From NCBI RefSeq assembly GCF_023555055.1, contig NZ_JAMJPL010000001.1, positions 992,001 to 1,056,000 on the forward strand: 64,000 nt of DNA, read 5' to 3'. A program made the position numbers and the translations under genes. Source of the stretch: Marinobacter sp. ATCH36. Lineage in GTDB: Bacteria > Pseudomonadota > Gammaproteobacteria > Pseudomonadales > Oleiphilaceae. Positions 41,370 to 49,339 of this stretch are shown one piece after another (position 1 is the first letter of the stretch; each line of letters starts with the position of its first letter). Below the pieces are notes generated by a model. The model was not told where the DNA came from, did no database searches, and saw nothing but the letters and a program-made list of their open reading frames with translations.

Positions 41370-41387
41370 GTTATCTGCACTTTCTCC

Positions 41388-42464
41388 CTAAAGACTGATC
41401 GGAAGCTTGAGCGTAATTTCACTGTTGGGTGCATTTTCCGTTACGCCCACACTCACCGTCAGGCTCAGCGATGTGGACCGGCTCAGACGCTGGGACAAGC
41501 CGAACGACAGTGACCCGATCTGAATGCGATCGAAGTTGGATGCAAAAAGATCGTTATTTCTCTCGAACGTTGTCTTGCGGATGACCGAGTGATCATAGCC
41601 CAGGCTAAAGGACGTGCGGTCGTTGAACGCAAACCCCATTCCGAAGCCGAAACGCACGATGTCACCTGGATCAACGGTGCCGCCATTTTCGAAGCCTTGC
41701 TCCTCTTTGAGAGTCCATACATAACTCAGGTTTCCGAACAGCACGGCCGGATCGGTTGGGTAGATGAAGGAGAGACCGGGCTCAAACGCCCAGAAGCCGG
41801 AACCGGTCGGCCGGTTCTCCAGCTCAATGCCAATCGGGTTGCCCTGATTATCCCGGATGATTCTCTGGTCAACGTCGTAGGGGCCTTCGCCGGTTGGTGC
41901 TTTCACCCTCAGCCCGCCAATAACGTAAGGCCAGCCACCCAAGCCATCAGTTAACTGGTAACGAAACGAAAGTTCAACATCACCAAGGCCCTCGCCCGAG
42001 GACTCGCGCAGCGTATCCACTGGTGTGCCCTGAAATACCTCGCGCTCTCTGAGGTCCTCGTTAATGCTCAGATAGGGTACGCGAACTGCCGCTTCGAGCT
42101 TGCTTGTGAAGCCGTATTTCAGCGACATTGCGCCGACGAAAATATCACGCTGGATCTCCGAAATATTGATCAGCCCGATGAGCAGGGCAGGAATCACTGT
42201 GTAACCTTCTATTGCGACCGCTGTTGAATTGCTGTGGGCATGGGAGAATGAGGGTTCTATGGTAAACCGGCCCGGCCGGGTAACAATGCCCCGGTCCGAG
42301 GTAATGGATGCAATGTCGGTAGCCGGATCATGCCCATCTTCCGGCGCTGTTATCGACGTGCCACCCGCAGATGACGTGGCTTCCCTGTCCGCCTGTGCGG
42401 CTTCGATGAGTGTTGGCGTTGCTACCGCTAGTACAGGCACAAGCCAGAACATTTTTGCAGCCAT
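41388..42464 (-). CDS. Predicted outer-membrane beta-barrel protein linked to the cassettes
   Basis: A 358-residue protein with a Sec signal (ending EAAQA) and a short linker, then about a dozen amphipathic strands (FTIEPSFSHAHSN, LEAAVRVPYLSI, VELSFRYQL, YVIGGLRVKAPTG), ending in LKLPISL. The profile resembles MetA-pathway/transporter-type barrels. It lies 11 nt downstream of the regulator gene, so the two form an operon facing the cassettes. By analogy with FapF in Fap systems it could be the outer-membrane exit pore for the secreted proteins; that is inference. AAGGAG precedes the ATG. Confidence 0.75.
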   Translation of the reverse strand: MAAKMFWLVPVLAVATPTLIEAAQADREATSSAGGTSITAPEDGHDPATDIASITSDRGIVTRPGRFTIEPSFSHAHSNSTAVAIEGYTVIPALLIGLINISEIQRDIFVGAMSLKYGFTSKLEAAVRVPYLSINEDLREREVFQGTPVDTLRESSGEGLGDVELSFRYQLTDGLGGWPYVIGGLRVKAPTGEGPYDVDQRIIRDNQGNPIGIELENRPTGSGFWAFEPGLSFIYPTDPAVLFGNLSYVWTLKEEQGFENGGTVDPGDIVRFGFGMGFAFNDRTSFSLGYDHSVIRKTTFERNNDLFASNFDRIQIGSLSFGLSQRLSRSTSLSLTVSVGVTENAPNSEITLKLPISL

Positions 42465-42475
42465 GGAGATCTCCT

Positions 42476-43849
42476 TTAATCACTCTTTGAATGCGAGACG
42501 GACGTTTTGTGGGGAACCTGATGCTTGTCCATCAGCCGGTAAAACGACACTCTCGAAATGTTCAGCAATCGTGCTGCAGCGGAAATATTATTCTGCGCCA
42601 GCGCCAGGCTTACAGAGATCGCCTGCCGATCCGCCTGGGAGCGGAAGGCATCCAGCGATAGCTCCTGGGTCCGGCTCTGAGTGTTCGCCGGTGTCTGTCC
42701 AAAACCCATATCGACCGGTTCAATGACCTGGCCCTCCCCGAGCAGTAAAGCCTGCCGCAGTCGGTTCTGGAGCTCTCTGAGATTACCCGGCCAGGGATGT
42801 TCGGCGAGGCAGATCGTTGTACTGTCTGCCAGACGTTTGGGCGCAGACGTCGGCGTTGCCGACAGTAGGCGGTTTGCCAGCATAAGGACATCTTCTCTGC
42901 GCTCCCGCAGCGGTGGCAGCAGCACGTGCAGGCTGCCAAGCCGGTAAAAGACATCACTGCGAAAACGGCCTGAAGCCACCAACTGTTCCAGAGGGCTGGT
43001 GCTGGTTGCGATTAACCGGGCGTCCACCTTTATGGTGTGGCTGCCACCGATACGTTCGACCTGGCCTTCCTGAAGAAAACGCAGAATAGAGGACTGTTGC
43101 TCGGGGTTGAGCTCATCAACACCGACGAGAAGTAGCGTGCCACCGTGGGCAGATTCGATTCTGCCCTTCTGTGCCGTCATGGCATGCGTGAACGAGCCTT
43201 TTTCGTGCCCGAACAGTTCGTTCTGGGTCAGGGAAGGGGGCAGGGCAGCACAATTGACAACAACCAGGGGTTTATTTTTGCGTGGGGAATTGTTGTGAAT
43301 GTATTTGGCAGCCGCTTCTTTGCCAGTGCCGTTTTCACCGAAGATCAGCACAGGCTCTTCGGTGTGTGCGAACCGGCCAAGAAGACCCCTTGTCTGTCTG
43401 ATAGCCGGAGATTCGCCTTCCAGGGCAATATCATGGTAGCTCAGCGGTTTGGCACGGGAAGCTTTTGCCTGGAGTTCAGACATCCCCCACAGATGGCCAA
43501 GTATCCCGTTAAGCCGCTCAGGCTGAATCGGCAAGGTGTGATAATCCACGCAGTACCCGTTGATAAACCCGTACACGTCCGGGTCGTCAATCTGGCCAGG
43601 CTCAAGAATGGCAATCCAGTGCCTGACCCGGAGCGCCTCCAACCAATGACCTGCCTTGGCCAGCTGGTTCTCGGAGAGCGAGCCGAGATCCACTACACCA
43701 ACCCAGAAGCCGTCACCGGGAATATCGCGTAGCCGTAGTTCGGTACCAATGGCTACGGGAAATAATCGCCATTCCTTTAGCCCGATAGCGTGCGTTGCAA
43801 TACCGGAGTGTTCCGCCGACAGCCAGACGAGCGGTCTTTTTTCCTCCAT
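42476..43849 (-). CDS. Enhancer-binding-protein-like regulator, VpsR-like, with altered AAA+ motifs
   Basis: A 457-residue regulator with an N-terminal receiver-like domain (about 1-130), an AAA+ domain (about 140-370) and a Fis-type helix-turn-helix (NNISAAARLLNISRVSFYRL). Walker A is intact (GENGTGKE, 171-178) and the arginine-finger region FRSDVFYRL is present. GAFTGA is replaced by GSFTHA (218-223), and the Walker B Asp-Glu is replaced by Val-Gly (242-243). VpsR of Vibrio, a biofilm regulator, is likewise known to lack a canonical GAFTGA. It probably controls the cassettes, although their promoters look sigma-54-dependent. AAGGAG lies 7 nt before the ATG. Confidence 0.85.
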   Translation of the reverse strand: MEEKRPLVWLSAEHSGIATHAIGLKEWRLFPVAIGTELRLRDIPGDGFWVGVVDLGSLSENQLAKAGHWLEALRVRHWIAILEPGQIDDPDVYGFINGYCVDYHTLPIQPERLNGILGHLWGMSELQAKASRAKPLSYHDIALEGESPAIRQTRGLLGRFAHTEEPVLIFGENGTGKEAAAKYIHNNSPRKNKPLVVVNCAALPPSLTQNELFGHEKGSFTHAMTAQKGRIESAHGGTLLLVGVDELNPEQQSSILRFLQEGQVERIGGSHTIKVDARLIATSTSPLEQLVASGRFRSDVFYRLGSLHVLLPPLRERREDVLMLANRLLSATPTSAPKRLADSTTICLAEHPWPGNLRELQNRLRQALLLGEGQVIEPVDMGFGQTPANTQSRTQELSLDAFRSQADRQAISVSLALAQNNISAAARLLNISRVSFYRLMDKHQVPHKTSVSHSKSD

Positions 43850-43979
43850 GGCGACTCTCCTTGAGTTCGTGTCTGGAAAACGGACTGCTAAGCATTTTAG
43901 AAACTCTGCTAAGGCTGGAACGGCTTGATCCAGTCACTGCCCTGTGACCGCCAACGGCTGGGTTAACAGGCGGGAATTC

Positions 43980-43999
43980 ATCTGAATTGTTATTCAGAT
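43980..43999. promoter_or_regulatory. 8-4-8 dyad upstream of the regulator gene
   Basis: ATCTGAATTGTTATTCAGAT has perfect 8-bp arms and a 4-nt spacer, 131 nt upstream of the regulator ATG and 94 nt from the end of the thioesterase gene. It has the same geometry as the cassette dyads but a different sequence. Direct repeats of CTGCTAAG at 43885-43892 and 43906-43913, two helical turns apart, lie nearer the gene. Confidence 0.4.
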
Positions 44000-44092
44000 T
44001 GTGTGCCAGTTTTAATACTTGCGTTGGTTTCAGAAGGTTAGAAAATGAGAACTCTGTCGCAGAATGCTCTCTGTAAAATTTGCCGACACAAT

Positions 44093-44584
44093 TCAGCGCT
44101 CGTTCAGCTTATTGCGGGTTGCAAGGCGGCCCTTTCGGCGGATTTCTGCGTTCAGGAATCGCCGCTTCTGGTCTTCCGTTTCCGGTTTCACCCCAGGCAC
44201 ATCGATGGGCTTGTCGTTCTCATCCAATGCAACAAAGGTGAAAAACGCGGAGAGTATATGTCGGCACTCACCGGTGTAGCTGTTTTCAGCTTCAACCCGT
44301 GCGCCGATTTCCATGGATGACCCCCAACTGCGGTTGAGGGCAAGGCTGAACAGCAAAGTGTCATTGCCTTTGGCGGGCGCGCGGAAGTGAATGGAATCCA
44401 CTGCCGCTGTAACGCAGACATGGCCGGAGTGCCTTTCTGCAACCACCAGTGCCAGGCGATCACACTTGGCCATGATCATTCCACCAAACACCGTCTGGTG
44501 GGAGTTCATGTCATTCGGGAACACCTTGTAGACATGTTTGTCGATGGCGGATGCGGAAACCGGTCTGGCAGGTCTGGGTGGCAT
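44093..44584 (-). CDS. Acyl-CoA thioesterase, hotdog fold
   Basis: A 163-residue single-hotdog thioesterase of the YciA/BACH type, which hydrolyses acyl-CoA to free acid and CoA. The conserved stretch FPNDMNSHQTVFGGMIMAKCD carries the catalytic Asn/Asp region and the helix, and VDSIHFRAPAKGND follows. The ATG at 44584 is chosen because AGGAG lies 7 nt upstream; the frame extends further without a ribosome site. It is divergent from the SLC13 gene. Confidence 0.9.
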   Translation of the reverse strand: MPPRPARPVSASAIDKHVYKVFPNDMNSHQTVFGGMIMAKCDRLALVVAERHSGHVCVTAAVDSIHFRAPAKGNDTLLFSLALNRSWGSSMEIGARVEAENSYTGECRHILSAFFTFVALDENDKPIDVPGVKPETEDQKRRFLNAEIRRKGRLATRNKLNER

Positions 44585-44707
44585 TGGTTTTTCTCCTCTT
44601 GCTGGATATATCGCTACTATACCGCCCAGGGGCTCTGTATAAAGCGTCAAGATCAGGTATGTTGCCATTAAGATTAGTTGCCAAGTGAAATAACGGGGGA
44701 GGCAGGG

Positions 44708-46519
44708 TTGAGTACAGATCAGGGAATCGTATTTGCAGTACTGGCAGCTACGCTGGCGCTGTTCGTCTGGAACAGGTTGCGGTTTGATGTGGTTGCCATG
44801 CTGGCACTGCTGGCGATCGCTATCGCCGGGCTACTTCCCACCGAAGATCTGTTTGCGGGGTTCGGACACCCCGCTGTGATAACAGTGGCGGCCGTGCTCG
44901 TGGTCAGCCAGGGCCTGGTGAACGGCGGCGTGGTGGATAATATCGCGCAGTTGCTGGGTAAGGTGGGCCACCGGCCGACACTGCAGATTCTGACCCTGAC
45001 CGGTGTGGTAGCGCTGTGTTCGGGGTTCATCAACAACGTGGGCGCTCTGGCACTGTTGATGCCCGTGGCCGTGTGGATGTCCCGGGAGGCAGGGCGCTCA
45101 CCGTCGCTGCTGCTGATGCCACTGGCTTTTGGTTCGCTTCTCGGCGGCACCATGACACTGATCGGTACACCGCCCAACATCATCATTGCCAGCTATCGGG
45201 AAGGGGCGAGCTCGTTCGGGTTGTTTGATTTTGCGCCGGTCGGTGCTGCCATAACCATCGCTGGCATTGCCTTTATCACCCTGGTGGGATGGCGGTTGAC
45301 ACCGAAGCGTGGCAGCGACAGCGGGGAGGACGACAAACTTTTCAGTGTTGGCGACTATCTGACAGAATTGAAGGTACCTGAAGGTTCGTCCTACGCTGGC
45401 GCCACCCTGCATAACCTGCTGTCGGACAGCAGTGAGGACAAAGACGTCGTCGTATTGGCGCTGATCCGCGACGATAAGCGCCATCTGGCGCCCTCAACCT
45501 TCCAGGTATTGAAAGAAAACGATCTGTTGCTGGTGGAGTCGGATACCGAGAGCCTGCAGACGTTCCTCGATAAAACCGGGCTGGAGCTGGGTAGCCAGGA
45601 AGAAGCCGCTGATACCGACGAGGATGAGAAATCCCGGAAAAACCGGAAAAAAGAGCTGAATGAAGGTGAAGTGCAACTGACCGAGGCGGTTATTACGCCT
45701 GATTCGTCTCTCGTTGGGCAGACCGCCAATCGTCTCAACCTGCGGGAGCGCCATGGGTTGAATATTGTCGCCGTTGCCAGGCAGGGGCAGCGGTTGAAGC
45801 GCCGCCTGGGGGATATTCACTTCAATGCCGGTGATATTCTGTTGGTCCAGGGCTTTGAGGATTCGTTAACCAGTACACTTTCCAGCCTGGGGTGCCTTCC
45901 TCTGGCGGAGCGGGGGCTGCGCCTTGGATCTCCCCGCAAGACCTTGCTGGCGGCGGGCATTTTCCTGGTCAGTATCCTGGCCATTGTCAGTGGCTGGCTG
46001 TCAGCGCCAGTTGCGCTGGTTGCCGCTGCTGTTGCCATGGTACTGAGCAAACTGATTGACGCTCCCGGTGCCTATAAGGCCATAGACTGGTCGGTGATTG
46101 TTTTGCTGGCGGCAATGATTCCGGTGGGCCAGGCACTGGAAACCACCGGAGGCGCGGAACTGATTGCCGGCCAGATGCTGGCGGTTGGTGGAGGCCTGGC
46201 CCCGGCCGCGGTCCTGGCCATGGTGTTGGTAGGCACCATGTTGTTGTCGAATGTAGTCAATAATGCAGCAGCAGCCATTCTGGTGGCGCCTATTGCCCTG
46301 AGCCTTTCCGCAGAGTTGGGGATGGCTTCCGATGCGGTGTTGATGGCGGTTGCGGTGGGCGCATCCTGTGCATTCCTGACGCCCATAGGCCACCAATCCA
46401 ACGCCTTGGTGATGGAACCTGGTGGTTATCAGTTCGGTGATTACTGGAAACTGGGTCTGCCACTGTCAATTCTGGTAACCATTGTCGCAGTGCCAATGAT
46501 TCTGTTGGTATGGGGGTAG
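44708..46519 (+). CDS. SLC13-family permease with two RCK_C (TrkA-C) domains
   Basis: A 603-residue transporter of the divalent anion:sodium symporter group. An N-terminal membrane half carries SGFINNVGALALLMPVA and GTPPNIIIASYREG. Two cytoplasmic TrkA-C-like domains (about 215-300 and 320-400) follow, then a second membrane half with LLSNVVNNAAAAILVAPIA. The acidic linker (EEAADTDEDEKSRK) lies between the TrkA-C domains. The start is a TTG at 44708, right after GGGGAGG; no ATG is near. Sulfate, dicarboxylate or another anion is possible. Confidence 0.87.
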   Translation: MSTDQGIVFAVLAATLALFVWNRLRFDVVAMLALLAIAIAGLLPTEDLFAGFGHPAVITVAAVLVVSQGLVNGGVVDNIAQLLGKVGHRPTLQILTLTGVVALCSGFINNVGALALLMPVAVWMSREAGRSPSLLLMPLAFGSLLGGTMTLIGTPPNIIIASYREGASSFGLFDFAPVGAAITIAGIAFITLVGWRLTPKRGSDSGEDDKLFSVGDYLTELKVPEGSSYAGATLHNLLSDSSEDKDVVVLALIRDDKRHLAPSTFQVLKENDLLLVESDTESLQTFLDKTGLELGSQEEAADTDEDEKSRKNRKKELNEGEVQLTEAVITPDSSLVGQTANRLNLRERHGLNIVAVARQGQRLKRRLGDIHFNAGDILLVQGFEDSLTSTLSSLGCLPLAERGLRLGSPRKTLLAAGIFLVSILAIVSGWLSAPVALVAAAVAMVLSKLIDAPGAYKAIDWSVIVLLAAMIPVGQALETTGGAELIAGQMLAVGGGLAPAAVLAMVLVGTMLLSNVVNNAAAAILVAPIALSLSAELGMASDAVLMAVAVGASCAFLTPIGHQSNALVMEPGGYQFGDYWKLGLPLSILVTIVAVPMILLVWG

Positions 46520-46576
46520 TGTTTTCACTAGTATTTGAGAGCGGTGAAATTCAAGACGTATCCGGAGAATAATAGC

Positions 46577-47920
46577 GTGGAAAAGGCAACCCTGTTGGCA
46601 GAACTGGAAACCGCCCGACAAAGAACCCGGGCGCTGATCACCTCATTGCCGGAGGAGCAGCTTGATGTGCCCTATCATCCCGGGGTCAACCCACCGCTGT
46701 GGGAAATGGGGCATGCCGCTTTTTTCTACGAGGTGTTCGTGTTCAACCTGCTGGATGGCACGCCCAGTTATAATCCGGCCATGGACGACCTCTGGGATTC
46801 ATTCCATGTGGACCACCGGGACCGCTGGTGCCGGGAACTGTTTCCCGGGCGGGAAGATACCCTGGCCTATTTCGATACCATCTACGAACGTATGGCCGAG
46901 CGCATCCGGAGTAAGCCTCTGACGGACGGATATCTGTACCTTTACCGCTACGCCGTTTTCCACCAAAACATGCACATCGAGTCCCTGATCTGGTGTCGTC
47001 AGACTGTCGGTTATCCGCCTGCTCCGGATTACACCGACGACCGCGTGGCGCCCGGTGACCGGATCGAGGGCGATGTGCTGATTCCGGCCGGCCGATGGCG
47101 GATTGGGATGCCCGGTGAATCTGATGATTTCGCAACGACCGACTTCGCGTTCGACAACGAGAAGCCAGGGTTCGAGGTGGAGCTGGAGTCGTTCACCATT
47201 TCCCGGCTGCCGGTGTCTAACCTGGAGTTTATGGCATTTGTGGAAGATGGCGGGTATCAACGACCGGATCTCTGGTCGTTTGGCGGACGCAAATGGCTGC
47301 AGACAGAGACCGATGTCTCGCTGGTTCACGGCAGCCCCGAGCCCGTGCTGCGAACCCCGAAGCACCCGTTGTACTGGCGCTGGCATGATGACCAATGGCA
47401 GGAGCGGTTTTTCGATCAGTGGCGACCACTGAATCCCCACGCACCGATTTGCCACATCAGCTATTGGGAAGCGGAGGCCTGGTGCCATTGGGCAGGCCGG
47501 CGTTTGCCGACAGAATACGAATGGGAGGTGGCTGCATTGGGCAACCGGGCAGGAGATGGCTTCAGACGCTTCCCCTGGGGAAACGACCCGGTCGGCCCTG
47601 CACATGCGGATATGGGGGGGCGTGCGATGGCACAGTACCCGGTATGGGACTTCCCCGCCGGCGACAGTCCGTTCGGTTGCCGCCAGATGATCGGAGGTGT
47701 GTGGGAGTGGACCAGCAGCCAGTTTTTCCCCTATGACGGTTTCCGGATTGATGTGTACCCATTTATGTCGACGTTGCAGTTCGGGGATCACAAAGTCACC
47801 CGCGGCGGCAGTTGCGCCACATCCCCAAATCTTATCCGTGGAACATACCGCCAGGCCTATCTGGCGCAGAGAAATGATGTCTATACTGGGTTCCGCACCT
47901 GCGCGCTCCCGAAAACGTGA
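46577..47920 (+). CDS. ovoA: 5-histidylcysteine sulfoxide synthase (N-terminal half of OvoA)
   Basis: This iron enzyme couples cysteine to histidine oxidatively in ovothiol biosynthesis. The 447-residue chain has a DinB-like domain with the iron ligands His46 and His129-x3-His133-x-Glu135 (HQNMHIE), followed by a formylglycine-generating-enzyme-like domain (ISYWEAEAWCHWAGRRLPTE, GGVWEWTSSQF). In typical OvoA a methyltransferase is fused at the C-terminus; here it is the next gene, 24 nt away. The neighbour favours OvoA over the ergothioneine enzyme EgtB. The GTG at 46577 follows GGAG; an upstream open stretch lacks a ribosome site. Confidence 0.88.
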   Translation: MEKATLLAELETARQRTRALITSLPEEQLDVPYHPGVNPPLWEMGHAAFFYEVFVFNLLDGTPSYNPAMDDLWDSFHVDHRDRWCRELFPGREDTLAYFDTIYERMAERIRSKPLTDGYLYLYRYAVFHQNMHIESLIWCRQTVGYPPAPDYTDDRVAPGDRIEGDVLIPAGRWRIGMPGESDDFATTDFAFDNEKPGFEVELESFTISRLPVSNLEFMAFVEDGGYQRPDLWSFGGRKWLQTETDVSLVHGSPEPVLRTPKHPLYWRWHDDQWQERFFDQWRPLNPHAPICHISYWEAEAWCHWAGRRLPTEYEWEVAALGNRAGDGFRRFPWGNDPVGPAHADMGGRAMAQYPVWDFPAGDSPFGCRQMIGGVWEWTSSQFFPYDGFRIDVYPFMSTLQFGDHKVTRGGSCATSPNLIRGTYRQAYLAQRNDVYTGFRTCALPKT

Positions 47921-47944
47921 CCGGATAATCGCTGAGGATCAGCC

Positions 47945-48688
47945 ATGAATGTCTACGAAACCGACGAACTGCTTGGCCAGTATCTGGGATTCCATTTTGG
48001 AGAGAGCTACTTTGGGGTGGGCAATTACCCGGCCCGCTGTGCCGGAATCTGCCAGGAACTGATGGCGGGCCGCGACAAACGTAAAGCGCTGGACCTGGGC
48101 TGTGCGGTTGGTCGTACCACATTCGAACTTGGCAGGGTTTTTGAGCAGGTTGTGGGTGTGGATCTGTCGAAAAGCTTTGTGGATGCGGCGCACAATCTCA
48201 AGCAGGACGGGGAAATCGATTATTTTCGCCGCGACGAAGGCGAACTGGGAACGCGAGTCACCGTCAGCCTCGACGAACTTGGTCTGGCGAGAGCTGCCGA
48301 ACGGGTATCCTTTACCACCGGTGATGCCTGTCAGCTGGGGGAGGAGCACCGGGACTACGACCTGATATTCGCTGGCAACCTGATTGACAGGCTGCAGGAT
48401 CCGGGGCTGTTTCTGGGTGATATCCATCGGCGCCTTGCCGATGGCGGCACACTGGTGATCAGCTCGCCCTACACCCTGATGGAAGAATTCACACCCCGGG
48501 CCAACTGGATTGGCGGATTCGAGCGTAACGGCCAGCAGCGCACGGTACTGGACGGACTGCGGGAAGTCCTGTCCCACCACTTTGAAGAACTTCAGCCGCC
48601 ACAGGACGTGCCCTTCGTTATTCGCGAAACCCGCCGGAAGTTCCAGCATACCATTGCCGAGCTCAGTGCCTGGCGCCGGGTTCGCTGA
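47945..48688 (+). CDS. 4-mercaptohistidine N1-methyltransferase (C-terminal half of OvoA)
   Basis: A 247-residue SAM-dependent methyltransferase matching the OvoA C-terminal domain, which methylates 4-thiohistidine to make ovothiol A. It begins YETDELLGQYLGFHFGESYF, carries the SAM motif ALDLGCAVGRTTFEL near residue 48, and has IFAGNLIDRL and SSPYTLMEEFTPRANWIGGF. GAGGA precedes the ATG. It forms an operon with the sulfoxide synthase gene, so a normally fused two-step enzyme is split here. Confidence 0.88.
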   Translation: MNVYETDELLGQYLGFHFGESYFGVGNYPARCAGICQELMAGRDKRKALDLGCAVGRTTFELGRVFEQVVGVDLSKSFVDAAHNLKQDGEIDYFRRDEGELGTRVTVSLDELGLARAAERVSFTTGDACQLGEEHRDYDLIFAGNLIDRLQDPGLFLGDIHRRLADGGTLVISSPYTLMEEFTPRANWIGGFERNGQQRTVLDGLREVLSHHFEELQPPQDVPFVIRETRRKFQHTIAELSAWRRVR

Positions 48689-48697
48689 AGCCCCTGA

Positions 48698-49339
48698 TCA
48701 GTCCGTTCGGGTAAAAAAGGCGGTCTGGGTGGGATGGCCGGCATCCGGTACATACTCACCAATGCCGCCGAAACGGACGTCGTAGCCATTGCGATCCGCG
48801 ACGCCTCGCGCCCAGCGCTGGAACTTGATCCGGTCCCATTCGAACTTGTGGTCTTCCTCGCGGAATTCTCCCGGTGCCAGATCAAACAACGGATTGTATT
48901 CCCGGTTGGGTGTGGTCATGAACAGGCAGCCAGGGCGATACTCCCCGAACACCGCGCGCTCCACCTGCGACAGTTGTTCCGGCCGCACGTGTTCAATGGT
49001 TTCCACCATGGCGGCAGCCTCAAAACCGGCCAGTGCTGGATTGCTTTCGGCGTAGGAGCCGCGGATAAGTCGTATCCGGGGCAGCTCCTCGGCAAGATAC
49101 GGCGCCAGGATCGAGCGGGCCTGCTGCAGCGACAGCCCGGAATCCTCCAGGCCGATTACGTCCTCAAACTGTTCGTCAGCCAATAACCGATACAGCAGCG
49201 AGCCGGAGCCGCAGCCCAGGTCCAGCACCCGGCGCGCACCGGTTGCCCTGAGTTTCCGGTACACGAAATCCAGGCGCTCCTCGTGTAACGAGGTCATCTG
49301 GGTCATCATGCCGTTATCGGGATCTCTGGTATTGTGCAT
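48698..49339 (-). CDS. Hen1-type RNA 2'-O-methyltransferase domain protein
   Basis: A 213-residue SAM-dependent methyltransferase with Hen1 hallmarks. The SAM motif VLDLGCGSGSLLYRLL lies near residue 38. The metal-binding set is Glu113, Glu116 and His117 (ETIEHV) and His164 (DHKFEWDR), and TTPNREYNPLF lies between them. Hen1 methylates the 2'-OH of RNA 3' ends. Bacterial Hen1 is usually a longer protein paired with the Pnkp end-healing ligase; neither the extra domain nor Pnkp is present here. Its start shares one base with the stop of the antiporter gene (TGATG), so the two are co-translated. Confidence 0.8.
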   Translation of the reverse strand: MHNTRDPDNGMMTQMTSLHEERLDFVYRKLRATGARRVLDLGCGSGSLLYRLLADEQFEDVIGLEDSGLSLQQARSILAPYLAEELPRIRLIRGSYAESNPALAGFEAAAMVETIEHVRPEQLSQVERAVFGEYRPGCLFMTTPNREYNPLFDLAPGEFREEDHKFEWDRIKFQRWARGVADRNGYDVRFGGIGEYVPDAGHPTQTAFFTRTD

